A DNA stretch of 23,037 nt from CALELM01 sp045617105 (GTDB lineage Bacteria > Bacillota > Negativicutes > Selenomonadales > Selenomonadaceae), in the NCBI GenBank assembly GCA_045617105.1, contig JAZLHW010000007.1, forward strand, positions 1 through 23,037. The letters are read 5' to 3'. Below the pieces are notes generated by a model, which ran no database searches, was not told the origin of the DNA, and saw only the letters and a list, made by a program, of their open reading frames with translations. How positions within the stretch are numbered: position 1 is the stretch's first letter; each line of letters begins with the position of its first letter. Below, piece by piece: positions 8,606 to 16,137 of this stretch. The translations under genes were made by a program, and so were the position numbers.

Positions 8606-8755
8606 TTATAACGCCATTGTTCAAGAAAATGCCATAAGCATTTTCCCTCCAATTTGCGTTTCAACAAAGCGGGAGATATGCTCACCGCTTGTTAAAATTT
8701 GACTTCCCCCACTTACAGCAAGCTGTTGAAGAAGGGGACATCTTAGCTTCGTTAT
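8606..8755 (+). repeat. 150-bp hairpin repeat, copy 3 (inside ABC operon)
   Basis: A full 150-bp copy begins TTATAACGCC and ends GCTTCGTTAT. The right end contains the TAA stop codon (8752-8754) of the solute-binding protein gene. The left end lies 47 nt before the permease start. It carries CAACAAAGC where other copies have CAACGAAGC. Hairpin GAAAATGC/GCATTTTC is intact. Confidence 0.96.
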
Positions 8756-9531
8756 TTTTCTTTTTCCCCAAACCATTTCGCAAAAATTTTGTCATATTCT
8801 CCATTTTTATGCAAATTTTGCAAGGCTGTATTGATTTCTTTCTGTAATTCAGCATTATTTTTCGCTAAAGCAATACCGTAGCTTTCAGCTGTCATCTTCT
8901 CCGGTAAAGCTGCTACTCCAGCCTGACCGCTCTTTTGTATGTAATAATCATTTACAGGACGATCACTGACCACAGCCTCCGCACCGCCTGTCTGTAATTC
9001 CATAAAGCAATCGGGAGCGGTATTAAACTCTTTTACCGTCACACCAGAAAGTTTTCTCATTTCCGCAGCACCGGTAGTCCCTATCTGCACAGCAACAATA
9101 TGTCCGCTCAAATCATTAAAACCTTTAATAGTTTTATTATCGTCTTTGACTACTATAGTCAAACCTGATTCATAGTAAGGTTCAGAAAAGAGAACATTTT
9201 TCTCACGCTCCGGTGTAATACTCATACCAGAAATAGCCACATCAATATTTCCAGCCTGTAATCCCGGAATTAAACCATCAAAGCCTAAGTTTTGTATTTC
9301 AGCTTTGCGTCCTATTTCTTTCGCGATAGCACGAATTAGATCCATATCAAACCCTTGATATTCCTTCTTCGTTTCGTCTTGATATTCAAATGGCGCAAAC
9401 GCAGCTTGCGTACCGACTCTTAAAATCTTCTCCGTGTTTTGATTATCGCTGCCGCAGCCAGCAAACATAAAAACTGAAAAAGCAAGCGTACCTGCCATCA
9501 AAAAAACTTTTTTTACTTTTGACATCATCAT
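8752..9531 (-). CDS. Polar amino acid ABC transporter, solute-binding lipoprotein
   Basis: The 259-aa SBP_bac_3 family protein has a lipoprotein signal with hydrophobic LMAGTLAFSVFMFAGC and lipobox FAGC. It then shows the family pattern: LRVGTQAAFAPFEYQD, YQGFDMDLIRAIAKEIG, NLGFDGLIPGLQAGNIDVAISGMSIT-type segments and FSEPYY. It should bind the amino acid outside the membrane and deliver it to the permease. AAAGG directly abuts the first ATG (9540), leaving no spacer, so I place the start at the ATG at 9531 (9 nt spacing). The difference is three residues. The stop codon is made by the end of repeat copy 3. The ligand is undetermined. Confidence 0.94.
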   Translation of the reverse strand: MMMSKVKKVFLMAGTLAFSVFMFAGCGSDNQNTEKILRVGTQAAFAPFEYQDETKKEYQGFDMDLIRAIAKEIGRKAEIQNLGFDGLIPGLQAGNIDVAISGMSITPEREKNVLFSEPYYESGLTIVVKDDNKTIKGFNDLSGHIVAVQIGTTGAAEMRKLSGVTVKEFNTAPDCFMELQTGGAEAVVSDRPVNDYYIQKSGQAGVAALPEKMTAESYGIALAKNNAELQKEINTALQNLHKNGEYDKIFAKWFGEKEK

Positions 9532-9572
9532 ATATGCCATCCTTTCTAACTAGATAGAATCCTGCCCATTAT

Positions 9573-9624
9573 TTGAACAGCCTCTCTTGCACCACAGTGC
9601 ATACAGTTGTGCACGGCTGTTCAA
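9573..9624. promoter_or_regulatory. Nested inverted repeat upstream of the SBP gene
   Basis: TTGAACAGCC (9573-9582) and GGCTGTTCAA (9615-9624) form a perfect 10-bp inverted repeat. Inside it TGCAC (9588-9592) pairs with GTGCA (9609-9613). It lies 42 nt upstream of the chosen SBP start, in the 153-bp gap between the exporter operon end and the importer operon. No T-tract follows on either strand, so it is not a standard intrinsic terminator. It could be a leader RNA structure or an operator. Confidence 0.5.
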
Positions 9625-9693
9625 TGATTCAAGTACAATCCCTGCATCTGTTAAGCATATCATCATTTTACCACTTTTGTACCAATCCCCTCC

Positions 9694-10809
9694 CTATTTC
9701 ATACTGCGTTTTAACCGATAATATGTCAATGGCAAAGTCGCAGCTGCTATGGCAAAAAGCGGAAGCCAGTAATGCCTGAAAAGGATTCCTGCACCTGTGC
9801 CTTCGAGCATGATACAGCGAAATGCTTCCACAGCATAACGCACAGGATTGATATAAGTAATGTATTGCAGCCACTGAGGCATATTCTCTATAGGAGTTAT
9901 CAAACCGGAAAGAGAAAGGAACTGTATGACACAAAGAAATACATATATATAGGCATGATCAAGATTTTTAGCCGTTATGCAAATAGAAAAAGCTGTACCA
10001 ACGATACTCAAGTTAAAAATAATAACAGTAGCCAGCAACAGCCAATACGAACCTGCAAATGGGATACAAAACCAAAAATAATAAATTGCCAGCCCGATAT
10101 TGGCATACACCGTGCCGGTAATAAAAACCGTTACGGCTTTTCCAATAAGCAATTCCATAACAGACAGCGGTGTCATCAGCAGCTGCTCATAAGTACCCTT
10201 TTCTTTTTCTCCTGCTACCACCCTTGCTGTACTTTGCATTATCTCCATCAAAGCTAAAATAGCAATATATCCCGGACAAAGCGACCACATGGAAATTTGA
10301 TTGGCATTATAAAGCGTTTGCGTTTCTACGGTAAGTACCGGTGAAGTGCCAGACATTTCTTGGTTGTATGCGGCGGCAATATTGGAAATATAGCGGAGAG
10401 CCAATCCGCTTGATAAAGGGAATCTCCCATCCGTTATGATTTGAACCGAAGCATTCTCACCGCCGAGCAGCTTCTTGTCCATATTTTGTTCCAAGACAAT
10501 AGCCACCATCGATTCGCCACTTTCAATTGTCGCAGCAAGCTCCTCCGGACCGTTCAAATTTTTTACACGCTGGAAAGCTTTTGTGCTGTCGATGTGCCGC
10601 AAAAAATCTTCGCCCAATTTGCCATGGTTGCAGTCAAGCACGGCATAAGGAGTATGATCTAGGTCAAAATTCGCTACATAGCCAAACAAAAGTGCTTGTA
10701 CAAGCAAAGGAGCGACCAGCATAACAACACTTGTACGGGTAGAAAAAACCACAGTGAATTCCTTTTTTATCAGGATAATTATTCGAGTCCAGTTTACCGA
10801 TAAATCCAT
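9694..10809 (-). CDS. ABC-2 type permease, YbhR-like (second exporter permease)
   Basis: The 371-aa membrane protein has the ABC-2 export layout: one N-terminal TM (about 25-45, VVMLVAPLLVQALLFGYVA), a large extracytoplasmic domain (about 50-170), then a cluster of five TMs from about 175 to 360. Loop features include EKEKGTYEQLLMTPLS and the final INPVRYAVEAFR, both typical of YhhJ/YbhR/YbhS-type permeases. The ATG at 10809 has GAGGTG 5 nt upstream and begins only 3 nt after the preceding permease gene. With that gene it should form the heterodimeric membrane pore of the exporter. It is the last gene of the operon. Confidence 0.92.
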   Translation of the reverse strand: MDLSVNWTRIIILIKKEFTVVFSTRTSVVMLVAPLLVQALLFGYVANFDLDHTPYAVLDCNHGKLGEDFLRHIDSTKAFQRVKNLNGPEELAATIESGESMVAIVLEQNMDKKLLGGENASVQIITDGRFPLSSGLALRYISNIAAAYNQEMSGTSPVLTVETQTLYNANQISMWSLCPGYIAILALMEIMQSTARVVAGEKEKGTYEQLLMTPLSVMELLIGKAVTVFITGTVYANIGLAIYYFWFCIPFAGSYWLLLATVIIFNLSIVGTAFSICITAKNLDHAYIYVFLCVIQFLSLSGLITPIENMPQWLQYITYINPVRYAVEAFRCIMLEGTGAGILFRHYWLPLFAIAAATLPLTYYRLKRSMK

Positions 10810-10812
10810 AAC

Positions 10813-11934
10813 TCACCTCTTGTCGATAAGTTTAAAAGAAACCGCCCAAAAGAAACCTGCAAAAACGAGCATACACAGCAAGTCTTTCATAAGTGTCGGC
10901 CAAGAATTGCCGATCAAAAACAATGTTTTCAAAAATTCTATGTAATAGGTCGCTGGAAAGAAGTGACCAATAAGGTTTATGGCAGGCAACGCATTTTGCA
11001 AATCGTAAACCAAACCGCACAGCATAGGCACACAGCTCGCAACAAAAATCAGCACAAAACGTACAGAAAAAGCACGTCTGCCCATAATGACGGCAATAAA
11101 GGTGCCCAAACCGCAACAAGCAAAGAGATAAACCAGCAAGCCGCATATAAATACCCACAAAGAACCATGAAAAGGAATTCTGAACAACATTTCTATCTCA
11201 AGCAGATAAAAAAAGGAACACAATATATAAAAAATATAGTGCGGCAAGCATAGCCCCGTAAAAAATTCTGCTTTGGTAAGCGGTGTCATAAATACGGACG
11301 TTACCGACCCAAATTCTATTTCTTTGACGATCACCAAGGAGATAAACAGCGAAACCAGCCCGATTATCACATAAGCAAATACGCCCAACGAAACAGGAAT
11401 CATATTTTCATCCCGATCGTTAAACCAAAGACGGCTGATAATTTCAGCAACACCGCCATCTGCGGCCTTTTCAAGTGAAATATATTTTTTTCCTTTTTCA
11501 TTTGCCCATTTGGCAAGTGCAGATTCCGCATAGCTTTGAATAAGCATCGGCCGCAAAGGTGTAACACCATAAATGACCAGCTGAACCTTGCCATCTCCCT
11601 GATGCAGCCGCTTCGTAAAATCGGCTGGAATAACCAAAAACGACTCTATTTCTCTCTCATCCATCATCCTCTGCGCTTCTTGCCTCGAATTTACAAAGAC
11701 AGCATCTGTCCACTCTGCAGCATCGATGGCTCTTGCCGCGTCCTGCGCCACAGGAGAATAATCATTTAAGACAACAGCCATGGGAGAGTGATGCATATCC
11801 AAATTAACACTGTAACATAACAGGAACAATGCAAATACCACATACAATCCGCAAAAAAACTCCAACTTATCACGCCGCATCTGCAGGAATTCCTTTTGTG
11901 CCATAGCTAAAACACGTTCGATTCTATTCTTCAC
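10813..11934 (-). CDS. ABC-2 type permease, YbhS-like (first exporter permease)
   Basis: The 373-aa membrane protein has the same architecture as its downstream neighbour: N-terminal helix KEFLQMRRDKLEFF, TM1 FCGLYVVFALFLLCYSV, an extracytoplasmic domain, then several TMs from about 195 to the C-terminus. The conserved-type loop EIEFGSVTSVFMTPLTKAEF lies between them. I choose the GTG at 11934, with GGAAAGGA 6 nt upstream, giving an N-terminus VKNRIERVLAMAQKEF typical of the family. A TTG at 11976, 4 nt after the ATPase stop, is an alternative adding 14 residues. It pairs with the 9694-10809 permease. Confidence 0.9.
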   Translation of the reverse strand: MKNRIERVLAMAQKEFLQMRRDKLEFFCGLYVVFALFLLCYSVNLDMHHSPMAVVLNDYSPVAQDAARAIDAAEWTDAVFVNSRQEAQRMMDEREIESFLVIPADFTKRLHQGDGKVQLVIYGVTPLRPMLIQSYAESALAKWANEKGKKYISLEKAADGGVAEIISRLWFNDRDENMIPVSLGVFAYVIIGLVSLFISLVIVKEIEFGSVTSVFMTPLTKAEFFTGLCLPHYIFYILCSFFYLLEIEMLFRIPFHGSLWVFICGLLVYLFACCGLGTFIAVIMGRRAFSVRFVLIFVASCVPMLCGLVYDLQNALPAINLIGHFFPATYYIEFLKTLFLIGNSWPTLMKDLLCMLVFAGFFWAVSFKLIDKR

Positions 11935-11980
11935 ATTGTGTCCTTTCCGAAATATCAGGAAGTCTTTTATCCTCAACCTC

Positions 11981-13675
11981 TTATCCTTGTAAAACGGCGA
12001 TAAAAACTTCTTTCATGTTCTTATACGTTCCGCCGTGATAATTTCTAAGTTCCTGCGGCGAGCCCTGCGCAATGATTTCGCCTTCATTTTGCAATATTAC
12101 TCTGTCACAGTACTCTGCTTCACCCATAAAATGCGTGGACACAACAATAGTAATCCCCTTGGACGCAATGGCGGTCAAGAGCTGCCACAGCTGGCGTTTG
12201 CCAACCATATCGATCTCCGCTGTAGGCTCGTCCAAGAACAATATTTGCGGCTCATGGATCAATCCCACGGCAATGGACAGCCTGCGGCGATTGCCGCCGG
12301 ATAATTTATCTGCAAGCAAATTTTCATATTTCTGCAAACCCATCAGCTTTTCCACATCATCAATACGTTTTTCCAGCCGCTCTCCGGCAAGACCATACAT
12401 GCCACCGAAAAAAGCCAGATTTTGCTTCACGGTCAAAGCATCGTATAAAGAAAATGCCTGTGCCACATAGCCTATTTGCGATTTTGTTTCATTATCCCTG
12501 CTAGAAAAAATCTTGCCGTTGATCATGATTTTTCCTCCTGTTGCCGATAAAATTCCGCACATCATGCGAAAGAGTGTCGTCTTGCCGGAACCGTTAAAGC
12601 CTAAAATGCCAAAAATTTCTCCTTGCCTGACATGAAAAGTCGCATCTTTTACCGCCCAAAAATCATCGAATCTTTTATTCAAATGATCTATTTTTATCAC
12701 TATGGGATTTTCTTGATGCACAGAACGAGCATGATCCATTTCACACTCCGGCACTATCAACGCTCTGTGATTTTTCCACAGTTGCATATATTTATCACGC
12801 AGCCGTTCTTTCCTCGGATAAATCGGCATTTTACCGAAATAGGGTACATCAAGCATGTCGATCCTGAGCGGATCATAAGTGGTAATATTAACGCTGTTGC
12901 CATCAAGTGCAACATCGGCAATAGTCTCTATCTTACTGACAGCTGCTTGCAGGACACGAGGATGATAGTTTGCAGGAACTTTTATTTCGTAACAACGATC
13001 TTCCAAGGATGCAGTCATGTCTTCTTGCCTGACAAGAATTTCTCCCGCTTTCATTATGTTGGCATAATCGCATTTTTCGGCTTCGTCCAAATCATTTGTT
13101 GTTATAATAACGCTTATTTTTTCTTCGGATGCTAACTCATAGATCATATAAAACAATTCATTTTGAGCTACTAAGTCAATGCCTATAGTCGGCTCATCCA
13201 AAAGCCAAATATCCGGTGTACGCAAAATCGTGCAAATAAGGCTCAGTTTTCGTTTCATACCGCCCGAAAGTTTCTTTGCCTGCCGATCCCGAAACAATTC
13301 CAGCTTGCTGATCGCCAGCAGTTTTTGTATTCTTTCCCGACGCTCTGCTCCCTTCATGCCATATAAATCGGCATATAATGATATATTTTCTCCGACAGTC
13401 AGATCCTCGTACAAAGAAAAATATTGTGGCTGATAACTGATAACGGGTTCCCCCGAACAATGAAATTCTATACTGCCTCTGCTGGGTCTTTCTATGCCGG
13501 CTATCATTTTCAGCAAAGTGCTTTTCCCCGAACCGTTATGACCGATAATTGCCGTAACACTATGACGTATCAATCGAAACGATACCGCTTGCAGTGCATA
13601 CACGGTTGACTTATCTTTAGGGTTATAATAGTTTTTGCATAAATCATGAGTTTCTGCAATATAGGAACTTTTCAT
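11981..13675 (-). CDS. ybhF: Tandem ABC exporter ATPase, YbhF-like
   Basis: The 564-aa protein has two fused nucleotide-binding domains. NBD1 (about 8-230) has Walker A GHNGSGKST (45-53), Q-loop ISYQPQ, signature LSGGMKRK and Walker B IWLLDEPTIGID, but its H-loop reads TTNDLDEAE, with Asn where His is expected. NBD2 (about 328-560) has Walker A GFNGSGKTT, signature LSGGNRRR, Walker B ILFLDEPTAEID and a normal H-loop STHFMGEAE. The length and the gene order (adaptor, double ATPase, two ABC-2 permeases) match the E. coli ybhGFSR operon closely, hence the symbol. YbhFSR-type pumps are linked to drug and cation export; the substrate here is unknown. The ATG is 6 nt after the adaptor stop. Confidence 0.93.
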   Translation of the reverse strand: MKSSYIAETHDLCKNYYNPKDKSTVYALQAVSFRLIRHSVTAIIGHNGSGKSTLLKMIAGIERPSRGSIEFHCSGEPVISYQPQYFSLYEDLTVGENISLYADLYGMKGAERRERIQKLLAISKLELFRDRQAKKLSGGMKRKLSLICTILRTPDIWLLDEPTIGIDLVAQNELFYMIYELASEEKISVIITTNDLDEAEKCDYANIMKAGEILVRQEDMTASLEDRCYEIKVPANYHPRVLQAAVSKIETIADVALDGNSVNITTYDPLRIDMLDVPYFGKMPIYPRKERLRDKYMQLWKNHRALIVPECEMDHARSVHQENPIVIKIDHLNKRFDDFWAVKDATFHVRQGEIFGILGFNGSGKTTLFRMMCGILSATGGKIMINGKIFSSRDNETKSQIGYVAQAFSLYDALTVKQNLAFFGGMYGLAGERLEKRIDDVEKLMGLQKYENLLADKLSGGNRRRLSIAVGLIHEPQILFLDEPTAEIDMVGKRQLWQLLTAIASKGITIVVSTHFMGEAEYCDRVILQNEGEIIAQGSPQELRNYHGGTYKNMKEVFIAVLQG

Positions 13676-13681
13676 TATGCA

Positions 13682-14659
13682 CTATTCTCCCTCAACTCGA
13701 ATCGTTACCGGCATACCTTTGCGCAGCATTTCCGCATTGCCGTTGGGCAAAATGCGTATTTCGTATACCAGTGTTGTCCGCAGTTCCTCTGTCTGAACAG
13801 ATTTCGGCGTAAATTCTGCGGTATCGGATATATAGCTAATATAACCTATGCACGGCGAATCAGGAAAACTATCGGAAATAATGCGTGTTTTTTGACCAAT
13901 GCTTATTTTACCGAGGTTTTTTTCGTCAATATAGGCACGGATGAAAAGTGCATCACAGTTTGCCGGTGTCAGAATAAATACAGGCTTTGCCTGCGATGCC
14001 ATATCACCGACCTGCAGCAAACGGGAACGCACGATGCTGTCCTCCGGTGCAACAAGCTGTGTTTGCGAAAGATAATATTCCTGCAATTTCAGTTCCTTCT
14101 TCAAGCTTTCCAGCTGTGCAGCAGCCTGCTCTATGTCTTCGGATCTGGAGCCTTCCTCTACGAGCTGCGCTTTTTCTCCGGCATCGTGCAGAGCTGCTTC
14201 TGCCGTTTTATATGCGGTAACTCGTGCGTCATACTGCTGTTTGCTGACAGCTCCTGCCGCATACAGTTCTTCGCTCCGTTTCAACTCCGTCATTGCATCT
14301 TGAAACGCAGCCTCGGCACTTCTCACAAGTGCATTAGCGCTTCCTATTTCCTGCGGACGGGAACCGTTTTTCAGTTTGTTTAAAACAGCCTCTTGCGCAA
14401 CTATAGACGCTTGTATTTTTTCAATATTGAGTTTGATTGCTTCCGAATTCAGCTCTGCTAAAAGTTCACCTTTTTTAACGGTATCTCCTGTATTTTTATA
14501 CAATTTCTCAATTCGCTCGCTGCCGTTAAAAGCCAAGCTGACGTAATCGGTATCCACATTGCCATACAATACCATCGTATCATCTTGATAATAACGACAC
14601 CAGCCATACACTGCCGCCACCAATATGACAACAAGCAACAACAGCAGCTTGATCTTCAT
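13682..14659 (-). CDS. HlyD/MFP-family periplasmic adaptor, YbhG-like
   Basis: The 325-aa adaptor has an N-terminal membrane anchor (KLLLLLVVILVAAVYGW). A biotinyl-lipoyl half follows (ERIEKLYKNTGDTVKKGELLAEL), then a long alpha-helical hairpin (about 70-195, rich in Ala/Glu/Lys), the second lipoyl half (TQLVAPEDSIVRSRLLQVGD) and a beta-barrel end. It should link the inner-membrane ABC pump to the periplasm or an outer-membrane channel, which is the main hint of a diderm host. The start is the ATG at 14659; a TTG two codons earlier (14665), about 5 nt after AGGG, is equally possible. It heads the exporter operon. Repeat copy 4 begins 66 nt upstream and places a TATAAT at its boundary. Confidence 0.92.
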   Translation of the reverse strand: MKIKLLLLLVVILVAAVYGWCRYYQDDTMVLYGNVDTDYVSLAFNGSERIEKLYKNTGDTVKKGELLAELNSEAIKLNIEKIQASIVAQEAVLNKLKNGSRPQEIGSANALVRSAEAAFQDAMTELKRSEELYAAGAVSKQQYDARVTAYKTAEAALHDAGEKAQLVEEGSRSEDIEQAAAQLESLKKELKLQEYYLSQTQLVAPEDSIVRSRLLQVGDMASQAKPVFILTPANCDALFIRAYIDEKNLGKISIGQKTRIISDSFPDSPCIGYISYISDTAEFTPKSVQTEELRTTLVYEIRILPNGNAEMLRKGMPVTIRVEGE

Positions 14660-14725
14660 CTTCAATCTTTCCCTTCGTTTGTGCTTGCTTTCTCCAAATC
14701 CATATCACTCATCTCACTCTAAACA

Positions 14726-14875
14726 TTATAACGCCATTGTTCAAGAAAATGCCGTAAGCATTTTCCCTCCAATTTGCGTTTCAACGAAGCGGGAGATATG
14801 CTCACCGCTTGTTAAAATTGGGCTTCCCCCACTTACAGCAAGCTGTTGAAGAAGGGGACATCTTAGCTTCATTAT
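14726..14875 (+). repeat. 150-bp hairpin repeat, copy 4 (divergent intergenic)
   Basis: A full-length copy lies between the divergently transcribed exporter operon and the phosphatase gene. Its right end reads GCTTCATTAT instead of GCTTCGTTAT. On the minus strand its left boundary plus the flanking base forms TATAAT (14725-14730), a candidate -10 box 66 nt from the adaptor start. No convincing -35 hexamer is present 16-18 nt upstream. Confidence 0.95.
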
Positions 14876-15046
14876 ATTCTCTCATCAAAACAAAATCAAT
14901 CAGAGCCATTTATCATCTACATTCTTCTCTGGCATATCCTCTCTATTCCTCTGGCAGCCTTCTTGTCTTGCGATAAGATAAGAAATCATATCATACCTCT
15001 GTATACATCAAGGAATTTGTGATTCTTTAACAAAAAAAGAGGATTT

Positions 15047-15075
15047 TTGAATCTTTTAGCGAATCTAATTATGAA
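15047..15075 (+). promoter_or_regulatory. Candidate promoter for the phosphatase gene
   Basis: TTGAAT (15047-15052), a 17-bp spacer and TATGAA (15070-15075) lie about 44 nt upstream of the TTG start at 15119. The match is partial but spacing and position suit a sigma-A promoter. The rest of 14876-15118 shows no gene. Confidence 0.35.
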
Positions 15076-15118
15076 ATGAACAAACCATCAAACACTTGAT
15101 TGGTCAGGAGGAATTTGC

Positions 15119-15790
15119 TTGGAACGTTTGCTTGCGGTAGGTGACATTCACGGAATGTACGACAAATTGGTTTCTCTATTGGATTCTGTTCAATTTGATG
15201 AAAAAAAAGATGTTATGGTCTTCCTCGGAGATTACATTGATCGGGGTCCGGATTCCGTGGCTTGCTTGCAGCTGGTACGCGATCTCTGCTTGAAGTATCC
15301 CGAAAACGTAGTGGCACTCTCCGGCAATCATGAGGAAATGTGCATGGACGATCTGTTGAAAAGCAATCTCTTGGAAAAATTTGACAACGGGCTTATTTTC
15401 TTCGAGGGTTCTTTCGGTGCTGCACAAATTGCAAGAAAAAAACTGGACGATCCCCAAGAATATGAAGCTCTGCTTTCCTTCCTGCACGACCTGCGTCCCT
15501 ATTACCAAAAGGATAATTTTTTCTTTGCCCATGCCGGAATAAATCCGGAAGCCCCCTTTGACAAGCAAGAGCTTATCGATCTGCATTGGATCCGCTCAGA
15601 ATTCTATGACAACTACAAGGGAGATGTCACCATCGTTGTCGGGCATACGCCGACACAGGCGATCATAGCACAGAGAAACACGCCCATTTTCCAAAAAAAC
15701 ATCATTTTATGCGATACGGGAAGCTTCATGAAAAACGGAAAAATTTCCTGCGTGGACGTGTTAAGCGGCAAGTTCTGGCAATCCTTTTAG
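15119..15790 (+). CDS. PPP-family metallophosphatase (ApaH/PrpE-like)
   Basis: The 223-aa protein contains the complete PPP phosphatase motif set: GDIHG (D9, H11), GDYIDRG (D38, D41, R42), GNHE (N70, H71), FAHAG (H138) and VVGHTPT (H176). These bind the two metals and phosphate. Relatives include bacterial Ser/Thr protein phosphatases, PrpE and symmetrical diadenosine tetraphosphatase; the sequence does not decide between protein and nucleotide substrates. The start is TTG at 15119, fixed by AGGAGG at 15106-15111 with 7 nt spacing. The gene is monocistronic on the plus strand, divergent from the exporter operon and followed by the tRNA pair. No signal peptide is visible, so it is cytoplasmic. 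Confidence 0.92.
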   Translation: MERLLAVGDIHGMYDKLVSLLDSVQFDEKKDVMVFLGDYIDRGPDSVACLQLVRDLCLKYPENVVALSGNHEEMCMDDLLKSNLLEKFDNGLIFFEGSFGAAQIARKKLDDPQEYEALLSFLHDLRPYYQKDNFFFAHAGINPEAPFDKQELIDLHWIRSEFYDNYKGDVTIVVGHTPTQAIIAQRNTPIFQKNIILCDTGSFMKNGKISCVDVLSGKFWQSF

Positions 15791-15828
15791 TGGCTCCTGC
15801 CTCATTCCTGCTACGCAAAAAAAATTGC

Positions 15829-15857
15829 TTGCATTCTGATTGCAGCTGTAATATAAT
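15829..15857 (+). promoter_or_regulatory. Promoter of the tRNA-Glu pair
   Basis: TTGCAT (15829-15834), an exact 17-bp spacer and a perfect TATAAT (15852-15857) stand about 31 nt upstream of the first tRNA. It is one of the two best sigma-A promoter matches in the window. Confidence 0.8.
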
Positions 15858-15888
15858 ACTATTCGTTGGTTACAAAATTTAAATATGT

Positions 15889-15963
15889 GGCGCCTTCGTC
15901 AAGTGGTTAAGACACCGCCCTCTCACGGCGGGTTCATGGGTTCGAATCCCATAGGCGTCACCA
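15889..15963 (+). tRNA. tRNA-Glu (anticodon CUC), copy 1
   Basis: The 75-nt cloverleaf has acceptor GGCGCCT pairing with AGGCGTC (one G-U) and D arm GTC/GAC. The anticodon stem CCGCC/GGCGG encloses loop CTCTCAC, giving anticodon CTC that reads GAG. The T arm has ATGGG/CCCAT around TTCGAAT. The 3' CCA is encoded. Confidence 0.96.
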
Positions 15964-15967
15964 GATC

Positions 15968-16042
15968 GGCGCCTTCGTCAAGTGGTTAAGACACCGCCCT
16001 CTCACGGCGGGTTCATGGGTTCGAATCCCATAGGCGTCACCA
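15968..16042 (+). tRNA. tRNA-Glu (anticodon CUC), copy 2
   Basis: This copy is base-for-base identical to the tRNA at 15889-15963, including the CCA, and is separated from it by only GATC. It is a tandem duplication co-transcribed from the upstream promoter and closed by the terminator at 16053. Confidence 0.96.
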
Positions 16043-16052
16043 AAGAATTTTT

Positions 16053-16078
16053 CCGGAATCGCAGGATTCCGGTTTTTT
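16053..16078 (+). terminator. Intrinsic terminator after the tRNA pair
   Basis: A perfect 8-bp stem, CCGGAATC (16053-16060) with GATTCCGG (16065-16072), and a GCAG loop are followed directly by six T. Confidence 0.93.
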
Positions 16079-16137
16079 ATTTCTCTTTTGCTTCCATACG
16101 TATAGGATAGCTTGTTGCTTTCAGAAAGGATCTTCCC

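Noticed and set aside
9573..9624. Intrinsic terminator for the exporter operon
   Set aside because: The hairpin is strong but is not followed by a T-tract on either strand.
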